A stretch of 64,000 nucleotides of DNA, taken from assembly GCF_021532275.1 (NCBI RefSeq), contig NZ_JACBOT010000029.1, positions 223,169-287,168 of the forward strand. Direction: 5' to 3'. Shown piece after piece: positions 43,572 through 50,962 of this stretch. The DNA comes from Brevibacterium sp. UCMA 11754. Lineage in GTDB: Bacteria; Actinomycetota; Actinomycetes; Actinomycetales; Brevibacteriaceae. Below the pieces are notes generated by a model. It was not told the origin of the DNA and ran no database searches. It saw nothing but the letters and a program-made list of their open reading frames with translations. A program made the position numbers and the translations under genes. Each line of letters opens with the position of its first letter. Positions within the stretch are counted from its first letter, which is position 1.

Positions 43572-44512
43572 GCCCCACCCATCACACCATCGCCTGCTGC
43601 ATGCACGGCTTCTCCCCCACCGATTCCGACGGCCGGCCGCTCCAGGAGGCTGCCCCGCAGACGTGGGCCGGAATCTTCTCGACACTGACCGGCCTCGGCT
43701 TCACGGCCATCGAGATCGCCGACAGCCATATCCGTCCCGCCGATCTCTCAACTGAACGCCGCGTCCTCCTCAAAGATCTTGCCGCCTCGGCGGGGGTCGA
43801 GCTCACCTCCATCCATGTCCAACGCCAGTCGATCATCGACCCCGACCATGGGGAGGCCAACCTCGACTACGCGCACCGAACGATCGATGCGGCCGCAGAA
43901 CTCGGCTGCCAGGTCTTCTCCACCGGACTCCATCAGCCCTTCTCACAGGCCCAACGCGAGGCCCTGTGGTTCTGGACGGCGAAAGGCTGGACCGACCCCA
44001 TCGACCCAGAGGTCCGCGCCCTGGCCGTCCGACGACTGCGGGAATTGGGCCGGCACGCCGCCGAGGTGGGCCTGCCCATGTCCTTGGAGATGTACGAGGA
44101 CACGTATCTGGGCACCGCCGACTCCGCTGTCCGTCTCATTGAGGAGATCGGACTCGACAACGTCGGCCTCAATCCCGACATCGGCAATCTCATCCGCCTG
44201 CACCGCCCCATCGATGACTGGCGGGAGATGCACGAACTCACACTGCCCTACGCGAACTACTGGCACATGAAGAACTACCAGCGCGACGAGGCCGCTGACG
44301 GCTCCTGGTTCACGTCCCATCCGACGACGATGCGCAACGGACTCATCAACTACCGCGCAATGGTCACCCGCGCCGTGGAGCTCGGCTTCAACGGCCCCTT
44401 CCTCATGGAGCAGTACGGGGGCGACAGCCTCGGCGTCTGCGCGGAGAACAGAACCTACCTCGCAGGGCTCCTCTCCACCGCCCCATCAACGAAAGGCACG
44501 ACAGGCTCATGA
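43568..44512 (+). CDS. Sugar-phosphate isomerase/epimerase, AP-endonuclease-2 fold (EryC-like)
   Basis: A 314-residue TIM-barrel protein of the xylose-isomerase-like/AP endonuclease 2 superfamily. Metal ligands are likely Glu in MSLEMYEDTY near residue 176, Asp in GLNPDIGNL near 204, His in YWHMKNYQ near 233 and Glu in FLMEQYGGDS near 280. The group contains epimerases and isomerases; EryC of Brucella erythritol metabolism belongs here. ATGA overlap with the GntR gene. With the TIM-like and RpiB-like proteins it completes the set of three isomerases known from erythritol use in Brucella, hence the assignment. Confidence 0.85.
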   Translation: MSPTHHTIACCMHGFSPTDSDGRPLQEAAPQTWAGIFSTLTGLGFTAIEIADSHIRPADLSTERRVLLKDLAASAGVELTSIHVQRQSIIDPDHGEANLDYAHRTIDAAAELGCQVFSTGLHQPFSQAQREALWFWTAKGWTDPIDPEVRALAVRRLRELGRHAAEVGLPMSLEMYEDTYLGTADSAVRLIEEIGLDNVGLNPDIGNLIRLHRPIDDWREMHELTLPYANYWHMKNYQRDEAADGSWFTSHPTTMRNGLINYRAMVTRAVELGFNGPFLMEQYGGDSLGVCAENRTYLAGLLSTAPSTKGTTGS

Positions 44513-45318
44513 CACCCTCTTCTCCTGGTTCCCAGTCATCGATTTCTCTGGGACCGGCTTTCCCTGCCGAACGCACCGCGGTTCTCACCGGTGTCGGCAG
44601 CAGAAACGGAATTGGCCGCCATACCGCGCACCGCTTGGCACGGACCGGCTGGAACCTCGGACTCATTGCCCGCCGCACGGACGAAGCCCAGAAACTTGCC
44701 GCAGAGATCACCGAAGAATATGGAGTGGCCGCCCTCGGCATGGGCGTGGACGTGACTCGATCAGCGGAGATCGCAGAGGCGGCAGCGGCCTTCGAAGCGG
44801 GCCTGCCCCAGATCGTTGGGCTGGCGAACTTCGCCGGAGTCTCATCCTCGACGACCTACTTCGAGATCACCGACGACGAGTGGGCCCGGGTGATGACGAA
44901 CAACCTCACCTCGACGCACCTCGTCACTCAGGCTTTCGGACGCATCATGGCGAACAACGGCGTGGGCCGCATCATCGGCCTGTCCTCGGTCACGGCGCAG
45001 AAGGGCGGTGGAACATTCTCGAAGACCGCCTACGCCGCGGCCAAGGCTGGGATCGTCGGCCTCATGCGCGGTGTCGCCCTGGAACTCGGCCCCTACGGGG
45101 TCACCGCGAACTCGGTGTCCCCGGGCCCGGTCGATACTGACATCATGGGCGGCCCGCTCGATGACGAACGCCGCGAGGCGATGGGTGCCGCGACCGCTCT
45201 GGGACGAATCTCTGTGCCCGAGGATGTCTCTGCGACCGTCGAATTCCTCATCAGCGAGGGCGCCGGACACATCACGGGCCAGACCCTGAGCATCAATGGC
45301 GGGCTCTACTTCCACTGA
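44509..45318 (+). CDS. Short-chain dehydrogenase/reductase (tetritol dehydrogenase candidate)
   Basis: A 269-residue classical SDR. The cofactor motif TGVGSRNGIG is near residue 27, the structural NAG reads NFAG near 108, the catalytic Ser is in LSSVTAQKG near 163 and YAAAK near 178 holds the Tyr/Lys. The N-terminus is longer by about 20 residues than usual. It oxidises an alcohol with NAD(P); in this cluster a tetritol-to-erythrulose step is the best guess. ATGA overlap with the preceding gene. Confidence 0.87.
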   Translation: MTPSSPGSQSSISLGPAFPAERTAVLTGVGSRNGIGRHTAHRLARTGWNLGLIARRTDEAQKLAAEITEEYGVAALGMGVDVTRSAEIAEAAAAFEAGLPQIVGLANFAGVSSSTTYFEITDDEWARVMTNNLTSTHLVTQAFGRIMANNGVGRIIGLSSVTAQKGGGTFSKTAYAAAKAGIVGLMRGVALELGPYGVTANSVSPGPVDTDIMGGPLDDERREAMGAATALGRISVPEDVSATVEFLISEGAGHITGQTLSINGGLYFH

Positions 45319-45357
45319 TTTCCCACGCTCACATCACACCGATCCAATGGAGGATCC

Positions 45358-46248
45358 ATGACCGTCAGCACAGATCACATCACGTTCGTCGGCATCGGGG
45401 CCATCGGCCTGCCCATGGCCCTGCGACTGCAGCAGGCAGGATTCCATGTCACGGGCGTCGACCCGTTCCCGGGGCCCCGGAAACGTGCCGCTGCGGAGGG
45501 ACTGCCGACCGAGGAGCGACCGCTGTCTGCAGACTCAGCAGGCACGGTCATCGTCATGGTGGCTGACGGCAATCAGCTCAAGCAGGCACTCGATGGGGAC
45601 GAGCAGACCGGGTCTCCCGGATTGCTCTCACTCATGTCGCCGGAAGCGGTGCTCATCATCATGAGCACCGTGGGCCCCGACGCGGTGCGAGCTGCAGCAG
45701 AACGCGCCGAAGAGCGTGGCATCGGCGTCCTCGACGTTCCCGTCACCGGGGGCATTGCCGGTGTTCTGGCGGGGACCCTGCGGATGCTCACCTCCGGCCC
45801 ACACGAGGTGCTCGAGTCGCGACGGACAGTCCTCGAATCCCTCGGAACGATCATCGACTGCGGCGAGAGAATCGGAGACGGGCAGTCGTTCAAAACGGTG
45901 AATCAGCTGCTGTGCTCAGTCCACGTCGTGGCCGCCGCCGAGGCACTGTCACTGGCCGAACGGCTGGGACTTGACCAGGCAAAGGTCCTCGAGGCCATGA
46001 CTGCCGGTGCCGCAAACTCGTGGATGCTCGGTGATCGCGGCCCCCGGATGCTCGAAAGTATTGATGTCGAGGTGGCCAGCGCCGTCGGCATCCTCGTCAA
46101 GGACACTGCCATCGTCGCCGAAGTGGCCGAAGACCTCGACATCGATCTCGCACTGCTTCCTGTGGCAGCCCGGAAATTCGGCGAGGCGGCAGAACTGGGC
46201 CACCTCCGCCGCGACGACTCGCAGGTGATGCGGACCTACGAGGTGTGA
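45358..46248 (+). CDS. NAD(P)-dependent beta-hydroxyacid dehydrogenase family protein
   Basis: A 296-residue 3-hydroxyisobutyrate dehydrogenase-type enzyme: VGIGAIGLPMALRLQQAGF at the N-terminal Rossmann fold, LDVPVTGGIAGVLAGTL near residue 120 (canonical substrate-binding motif), and FKTVNQLL near 178 with the catalytic Lys. The family includes L-threonate and 2-hydroxy-3-oxopropionate dehydrogenases. GGAGG precedes the ATG by four bases. It is the last gene of the tetritol cluster; a tetronate or related sugar-acid substrate is a reasonable inference. Confidence 0.87.
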   Translation: MTVSTDHITFVGIGAIGLPMALRLQQAGFHVTGVDPFPGPRKRAAAEGLPTEERPLSADSAGTVIVMVADGNQLKQALDGDEQTGSPGLLSLMSPEAVLIIMSTVGPDAVRAAAERAEERGIGVLDVPVTGGIAGVLAGTLRMLTSGPHEVLESRRTVLESLGTIIDCGERIGDGQSFKTVNQLLCSVHVVAAAEALSLAERLGLDQAKVLEAMTAGAANSWMLGDRGPRMLESIDVEVASAVGILVKDTAIVAEVAEDLDIDLALLPVAARKFGEAAELGHLRRDDSQVMRTYEV

Positions 46249-46314
46249 GGGGCGCCCACAGCCGCAGCAGTGCGCCCACACGGTCGCTCGGGCCTTCCCT
46301 GCTGACGTCTCGAC

Positions 46315-46764
46315 ATGCGTTCAGACGGGCACGACTACCGCCGCCGTCTTGCCGGTGTCATCGGCCTCAACGCCGGCGGGAAGACACTGACGACGAGCAC
46401 ACTCACATGGGCCATGATTTCGAAGCGCAAAGGCATGTCTCGCGCGACAGTCGGCTTCCACGAGGCCGGCTTGATCGGCCGAGTCACCGCCAAACGCAGC
46501 GCTTCAGCCAAGCTGGTCGCAGGATGGAAAGGCGACGACGCCTTCCTCAACGACGTCTCAGGCTACGCACTCACGCAACCAGTTGACGAACTCGTTGTGG
46601 ATGTAAGTGGCACCCCTCACACCGTAAATGGCTATAAGGAATTCCCTGCACGCGCCCACGAGACAGGAACTCCACCAGGACCCGCTACGCGGCCCTCACC
46701 CACCAAGGCGGCCGATGGCCGCCCGAACACTATCCCAGCACATGCGGAACTCGCCATTCTCTGA
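46315..46764 (+). CDS. Hypothetical protein, doubtful (possible gene remnant)
   Basis: An open frame of 149 codons that I do not recognise. The first 90 codons keep G+C-rich third positions, and GMSRATVGFHEAGLIGRV resembles part of a helix-turn-helix; the last 60 codons are more A+T-rich and low in pattern, ending with a Pro/Ala-rich tail. There is no clear Shine-Dalgarno before the ATG. It could be the decayed remnant of a replication or regulatory protein at the left edge of the accessory segment. The stretch 46249-46867 holds nothing else I can name. Confidence 0.25.
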   Translation: MRSDGHDYRRRLAGVIGLNAGGKTLTTSTLTWAMISKRKGMSRATVGFHEAGLIGRVTAKRSASAKLVAGWKGDDAFLNDVSGYALTQPVDELVVDVSGTPHTVNGYKEFPARAHETGTPPGPATRPSPTKAADGRPNTIPAHAELAIL

Positions 46765-46867
46765 CCTATTCTTCCGTTCGCCCACAATCTCATCTGTTCG
46801 TGTGATGTGCTCGACTGATTCAAGCCATAGTCTCGTTGCACCCACTGCAATCTTCGGAAAGAACCAA

Positions 46868-47353
46868 ATGAAAAAGTTGACCATTGGCCTAGGCCTAGTG
46901 ACCCCTACGACTTCGCGAAACCGCGCATACAGATTCATAGCAATGCTGGCAGCTTGCGCCATCCTCTTCACCGGTGTCGGGCTATCGGCCGACATTTAGC
47001 CTGTCGAGGCTAAACCTAAGTCATCCACTGTTATGTGGACGGCCAAAATAAAGGGGAAAACGGCAATTCTTCGTTACGGAACGAAGAACTGGGGCTACAC
47101 GCATATCAAGCGAGGTGGCACACACGGCCGCAAATTCAACCATGAGCTGACCAGAGCTGCTCAGAAGCAGTGGAAGCGCGCTCTGAACGGCCCCAAGTAC
47201 ACTAAGGGAACCAAGAGGATCTACCGCTCGCACTACGCTGTCGGTAAGAAGAAGGAAAAGCGCACCATGTGCGTCATTTACTCCACCAACAAAAAGATTG
47301 GCATGATTACTGCCTACTGGGGAAGGGGACATATCAGTGCCAGCAAATGCTGA
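46868..47353 (+). pseudogene. Secreted basic toxin-like protein interrupted by an in-frame amber codon
   Basis: An ATG at 46868 with GGAAAG six bases upstream opens a frame that codes a Lys/Arg-containing N-terminus and a hydrophobic stretch AYRFIAMLAACAILFTG typical of a signal peptide. TAG at 46997-46999 stops it close to the expected cleavage site, but the same frame continues without another stop for 117 codons. The downstream part is very basic and has TAILRYGTKNWGYTHIKRGG, a KFNHELTRAAQKQW helix and an ending CVIYSTNKKIGMITAYWGRG, a layout like the C-terminal strand and VITAY ending of BECR-fold RNase toxins. The amber is one C-to-T change from CAG (Gln). Composition is A+T-rich. A mutated exported toxin or bacteriocin is the best reading; the internal ATG 47033 has no Shine-Dalgarno. 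Confidence 0.6.
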
Positions 47354-47597
47354 ACCTCTAGACAGGCCAGGCGAAGGCGACATAGTGGCAGCAGTAGCCA
47401 ACGGCGTCAGCGCCAAAATGAAGGCACGTGTTCTTAAAAAAGGGTTGGTGATTGGCGTCCTGTCGATGTATGACAGCCAGGGGCAAGCTCACATCGATGA
47501 TGCGAACGGCAGCCCCTATGTAGTCGATGCAAGAACCGTCCGTGTAGCCACTGACCTGGAGCGTCTGAACGCCGGATTCGACGAACCAGACTTCTAG
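47337..47597 (+). CDS. Small acidic protein, immunity-like, overlapping the toxin-like gene
   Basis: An 86-residue protein, net acidic (13 Asp/Glu against 8 Lys/Arg), in contrast to the strongly basic product upstream. GTG 47337 lies inside the last codons of the toxin-like frame and overlaps it by 17 bases, with GGGGA a few bases upstream, so it is translationally coupled. MKARVLKKGLVIGVLSMYDS looks like the start of a small beta-rich domain. I recognise no named family. Order, size and charge fit an immunity protein; that is inference. A strong hairpin follows the stop. Confidence 0.55.
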   Translation: MPANAEPLDRPGEGDIVAAVANGVSAKMKARVLKKGLVIGVLSMYDSQGQAHIDDANGSPYVVDARTVRVATDLERLNAGFDEPDF

Positions 47598-47611
47598 AGA
47601 CTAGAGACAAT

Positions 47612-47651
47612 CCACGCATAAGCGGTCAACATGGTGACCGCTTATGCGTGG
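47612..47651 (+). terminator. Strong hairpin terminator after the toxin/immunity-like pair
   Basis: CCACGCATAAGCGGTCA and its exact complement form a 17-bp perfect stem around the six-base loop ACATGG. No U tract. It lies 15 bases after the stop at 47597 and can also stop transcription from the other side. Confidence 0.8.
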
Positions 47652-47676
47652 GCTTTGACCCGACCGTCTGGGTAGT

Positions 47677-47805
47677 TTATGAACCGGGCGGCTGTCGCAG
47701 CGTTCCCACCGGCGTCCGCCGGTACGGGAAGACAGCCCACAAGAATGTTGCTGCGGTTCCTACAGTAGCGATCCAGTCGGATACTGCCCCCCAAGTAGTT
47801 TCCAT
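47677..47805 (-). CDS. Possible small membrane protein, 42 residues
   Basis: A short open frame that begins METTWGAVSDWIATVGTAAT and continues with a single hydrophobic segment and an Arg-rich end. WGAVSDW-IATVGT-type openings occur in small actinobacterial membrane proteins encoded in mobile regions. No convincing Shine-Dalgarno is visible. Included because the pattern is suggestive; it may be chance. Confidence 0.3.
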   Translation of the reverse strand: METTWGAVSDWIATVGTAATFLWAVFPYRRTPVGTLRQPPGS

Positions 47806-48524
47806 GACGGCACTCTACCCACTTCCTCAATGATGTCGGCCGGCGAGACCTTCCATTCTCGGCTGAGCCATATTCGGGAGCATGAACCGCAAAAACCGAG
47901 CCCACCCGCTCCTACGCCTGACATCGGCGCGTTCAAGCTCGCCGGTGTCGAGCCCTGCCCGACGCAGGTACTCAAAACACGAGTCATGAGCGAGGCGGCC
48001 AGGCACGTCCGGTGACGGACAGAACGCCCAAAGCTGAACGGCCCGCGGCCTAGTCTCGCTCAGTCGCCTGACGCCCTAAGGTGTGACTGTCTATTGGGTA
48101 TACCCGTCTGGCACCCGAACCCGACTACGAAGAAGTGCTGTTAAGCGGGTTGCAGTTTCGATAATTGGACACATGTGCTTTCCAGTCCGAGAACCAAGCT
48201 GACACGTTATTCGGACAGTAGATTTGCTACGCACAAGTGACCGCAACTGATCAGAAACGCGGCCGGCAGTGTGAGATACTCGGCGCCGGGATAAGTATCT
48301 CCCGGATAAGCTCAGAGGAGAATTTCGTGCAACAGCTCCAGTCAGCAAAGTGCACGTAGAGGCATGCCAAGCAATGGTTGATATGGGAATTTCCGAACCT
48401 AAGTCGGCCGGGCGTTATGACGGCCCCGGCAAACACTTTGTAGTGCGTCGAGATCGTGGGGTTTAGTCCCGTACAGGTTTGCTCCGTCGCGTCCCACCAC
48501 AAGCCGGTGCCCCACAGGGACGAA
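47806..48524. other. Long stretch without a recognisable gene
   Basis: No frame in either strand looks like a known protein and no tRNA was found. One item is visible: AGAGGAG at 48312-48318 is followed six bases later by GTG at 48325, which opens a frame of only ten codons (ending ACG TAG at 48352-48357), possibly a leader peptide. A second frame over the same bases (to the TAG near 48467) reads like coding sequence but has no supported start, so it may be the relic of a gene. Otherwise I see nothing in it. Confidence 0.4.
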
Positions 48525-48556
48525 GAAGGCTTCTTCTCAAACGAGAAGAAGCCTTC
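48525..48556 (-). terminator. Hairpin terminator of the small-peptide transcript
   Basis: A perfect 14-bp stem (GAAGGCTTCTTCTC against its complement) with loop AAAC (GTTT in the transcript). It lies 38 bases downstream of the peptide stop, on the minus strand. No clear U tract. Confidence 0.75.
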
Positions 48557-48593
48557 GTTGCGACCGTTGCAGTCGCAGGGATCCGTGATCGGA

Positions 48594-48656
48594 TCAGGCG
48601 AGGCCGAGTGCCCCGAGGATGGCGTTAAGGATATCTGGGAGATTGAGGTTGATCAT
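48594..48656 (-). CDS. 20-residue hydrophobic peptide gene
   Basis: The frame encodes MINLNLPDILNAILGALGLA and then stops (TGA). AAAGGA lies five to eight bases before the ATG, a consensus promoter stands upstream at 48702-48730 and a hairpin downstream at 48525-48556, so the gene has a complete small transcription unit. The peptide is uncharged apart from one Asp and has an amphipathic pattern (Leu/Ile on one face, Asn/Gly/Ala on the other). It could insert in membranes, as a type I toxin, a modulin-like peptide, a leaderless bacteriocin or a porin-like peptide. I know no exact relative. Too short for ordinary gene callers. Confidence 0.65.
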   Translation of the reverse strand: MINLNLPDILNAILGALGLA

Positions 48657-48701
48657 GATTTTCCTTTCGTCAAGACGCTTCACTTTTGTGAAGGCACCTT
48701 G

Positions 48702-48730
48702 ATTTAATCAGTGATGTTTCCCCAGGTCAA
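48702..48730 (-). promoter_or_regulatory. Sigma-70-type promoter of the small-peptide gene
   Basis: On the minus strand TTGACC (48730-48725) and TTAAAT (48707-48702) are exactly 17 bases apart, one of the best promoters in the window. A small hairpin, TTCAC/GTGAA around four bases, lies in the leader at about 48682-48695, upstream of the Shine-Dalgarno. Confidence 0.75.
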
Positions 48731-48806
48731 AAGTCATGCGCCTCCAATCGGCTACCTACCGGATAGTAGTGTTTCCGATGCGGTCTCGGACCTGCCCGGA
48801 ATCGAC

Positions 48807-49601
48807 TCATCGCCCGCGCCATTCATAGGGAGTCTTATCGATGAACGCGTGCACGGCACTGTGGAAGTCCTGCGAACCATAGATACGCTCGACGATGTCC
48901 TCATCGTCGACGGAACCGCCAGCATCCGAGAGCCTGCGCACGACTTCCTTGACCGACCACATCGTCAGCGGTGCGTGCCCTTTGAGCGTATTCGCCCACT
49001 CTGCGGTCGCCTCGGCGATGTCCTCGGTCACGAGTCCGACGAAGCCTGCGGTCAGGGCCTCATCGGATTCGATGAACCGGGCACGCAGCAGCATGTCGAC
49101 CACACGGGCACGGCCGAGCAGCTCGATGAGCAAGCTCAGGGTGTCCCCGGACAGACAGTTGCCGAGGGTCCGCGCGATCGGCACCCCGAAGCGTGCCCGC
49201 GGTGAGGCGATGCGCACGTCGGCACAGGCGGCGATGCCGAGCCCTCCGCCGACACAGTAGCCGTCGATCGCCGCGATGACCGGGACGTTCACGGCTCGCA
49301 GTCGAGCGAGCACCTCGGAGATGCGCTTTTCGTATGCGACACCTGCGGGGCCGTCAAACTCGGCGAACTGAGCGATGTCCGTTCCGGCGACGAAGGCCTT
49401 CCCGCCCGCTCCGCGCAGGACCATGACGCGGATGGAGTCATCTCCATCGGCCGTTTCACACGCCTCGGCGAGACCCATGTACATGCCCCAGGTCATCGCG
49501 TTGCGCGCCTCGGGCCGGTTGAAGGTGACGGTGAGGACGCCGTCCTCGCGCTCGACGATCAGGTTGTCTGTCTTCGCCTCTGCGTCTGCTGCTTCGGTCA
49601 T
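48807..49601 (-). CDS. Enoyl-CoA hydratase/isomerase family protein without catalytic glutamates
   Basis: A 264-residue crotonase-fold protein. The CoA/oxyanion stretch AFVAGTDIAQF near residue 70 and AIDGYCVGGGLGIAACAD near 112 are clear. In enoyl-CoA hydratase the two catalytic Glu are in GGGCE and FGxPE; here the aligned residues read GGGLG and FGVPI, so both are missing. It is therefore unlikely to be a standard hydratase; isomerase, thioesterase or decarboxylase-like activities remain open. ATG 49601 is preferred to 49625 for GGAAAGG seven bases upstream. It is downstream of the CoA transferase gene, in one operon. Confidence 0.85.
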   Translation of the reverse strand: MTEAADAEAKTDNLIVEREDGVLTVTFNRPEARNAMTWGMYMGLAEACETADGDDSIRVMVLRGAGGKAFVAGTDIAQFAEFDGPAGVAYEKRISEVLARLRAVNVPVIAAIDGYCVGGGLGIAACADVRIASPRARFGVPIARTLGNCLSGDTLSLLIELLGRARVVDMLLRARFIESDEALTAGFVGLVTEDIAEATAEWANTLKGHAPLTMWSVKEVVRRLSDAGGSVDDEDIVERIYGSQDFHSAVHAFIDKTPYEWRGR

Positions 49602-49626
49602 TGTCGCGCCTTTCCCTGTTCGCATC

Positions 49627-50832
49627 TCATTGTGACTTCAGTTCCACCAGCTCGGCTTCTGAGAACCCGAGCTCATCGAGAATCGAGTTGTCGGCACCGA
49701 GAGAGGGGCCGGCAGGTCCTCGCCTGGCCGGCGTTCGCGACAATCGCATCGGAGAGCCGATCTGCCGAACGGTGCCGGCCACCGGATGCTCAGAGTCCCA
49801 GAAGAAATCGCGGCTGGCCAGGTGCTCATCCGTGAACACCTGCGAATAGTCGCTGATCGGTGCGCAGGGCACCCCCGCCTCATTGAGGACTTCGACGACC
49901 TCGTCGGTCGTCATCGTCCTCGTCTTCTCTTCGATGAGATCGATGAGCGCGCCTCTGTGAGTGAGCCTGTCATAGGACTCTTGGAAGCGTTCGTCGTCGA
50001 GCAGTTCCGCCAGGCCGAGGCCCTGACAGAACCTCACCCAGTTGCGAGGAGTGTTCGCACCGATGGTCACGTACCCATCGGCTGAGTGGACCGCCTGATA
50101 GGGGGCTTGGTTCTGGTGTGCGGAACCGTTCGGTCGGCCCACCTTTCCATCGACGAAGTATCCCGCCGCCTCCCACACGGCGTAGGAGACTCCGCTTTCG
50201 AAGAGCGAGACGTCGATGTACTGACCCTCCCCTGATCGGTTCCGTTCATAGAGCGCCGAGGTGAGAGCAAGCGCCACATACATCGCCGAGGTGAGATCGC
50301 AGATAGGCACTCCCACCTTGGCCGGTGGCGAATCGGGCTGGCCGGTGATGCTCATCAGCCCGCTGCGGGCCTGGGCCATGATGTCGAGCCCGGCCAGTTT
50401 CGCCAGCGGACCGTCCTGGCCCCACCCCGATGCCGAGGCGTAGATGATCCCGGGGTTGCGCTCGCGGACGTTCTCGTAGGCGACACCGAGGCGCTGCATG
50501 ACTCCGGGCCGCATGTTCTCCACCACGACGTCGGCCGTCTCCGCCAGTCGCATGAAGGCCTCCTGCCCGACCTCGCTCTTGAGATCGAGGGTGATGGATT
50601 CCTTGTTCCGGTTGATGAGCATGTACGGGGCGCTCTCTCCGTTGATGAAGGGCCCCGTGCTCCGAGTCTGATCACCGCCGGTCGGGTTTTCGATCTTGAT
50701 CACCCGTGCACCGAGGTCGGCCAACTGCATCGTGGCGAACGGTCCGGCCATGAAGACTCCGAGTTCAAGAACGGTCACCCCGGAGAGGGGCCCTTTGCCA
50801 CCGCCAGTCGAGCCGGATTCGGTTTCATCCAT
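49627..50832 (-). CDS. CaiB/BaiF (type III) CoA transferase
   Basis: A 401-residue type III CoA transferase: [20 protein letters not shown] near residue 25, MLINRNKESITLDLK near 70 and the catalytic Asp in AGLDIMAQARSGLMSITG near 170. It activates a free carboxylate as CoA thioester. GGAGG six bases before the ATG. First gene of a two-gene operon with the crotonase-fold protein, divergent from a GntR gene and the Tct transporter. The acid imported by Tct is the likely substrate. Confidence 0.9.
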   Translation of the reverse strand: MDETESGSTGGGKGPLSGVTVLELGVFMAGPFATMQLADLGARVIKIENPTGGDQTRSTGPFINGESAPYMLINRNKESITLDLKSEVGQEAFMRLAETADVVVENMRPGVMQRLGVAYENVRERNPGIIYASASGWGQDGPLAKLAGLDIMAQARSGLMSITGQPDSPPAKVGVPICDLTSAMYVALALTSALYERNRSGEGQYIDVSLFESGVSYAVWEAAGYFVDGKVGRPNGSAHQNQAPYQAVHSADGYVTIGANTPRNWVRFCQGLGLAELLDDERFQESYDRLTHRGALIDLIEEKTRTMTTDEVVEVLNEAGVPCAPISDYSQVFTDEHLASRDFFWDSEHPVAGTVRQIGSPMRLSRTPARRGPAGPSLGADNSILDELGFSEAELVELKSQ

Positions 50833-50857
50833 GAGATCCTCCTCTGTAATTCATCGA

Positions 50858-50867
50858 TCCTGTAGGA
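50858..50867. promoter_or_regulatory. Candidate GntR operator
   Basis: TCCTGTAGGA, four-base perfect arms around GT, in the divergent gap between the CoA transferase and the GntR gene. Resembles the palindrome at 39695-39706. Confidence 0.35.
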
Positions 50868-50935
50868 ATCACGTGCCCAACCTTGGACAAACCATTGATT
50901 TGCTGGTGTGATCCGCGTTACAGTCTTCACACTAC

Positions 50936-50943
50936 TGTATACA
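50936..50943. promoter_or_regulatory. Candidate GntR operator, TGTATACA
   Basis: The perfect palindrome TGTATACA (in CTGTATACAAAA) lies 19 bases before the GntR start and is close to known FCD-type GntR sites. Confidence 0.5.
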
Positions 50944-50962
50944 AAAGAGGATCTATCCGGAA

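Noticed and set aside
46245..46586. Alternative frame over the hypothetical gene at 46315
   Set aside because: Arg/His-rich shadow frame; the 46315 frame has the better codon pattern, though it too is doubtful.
48091..48500. Possible tRNA or attachment site in the gene-poor stretch
   Set aside because: No cloverleaf could be drawn and no integrase or transposase lies near.
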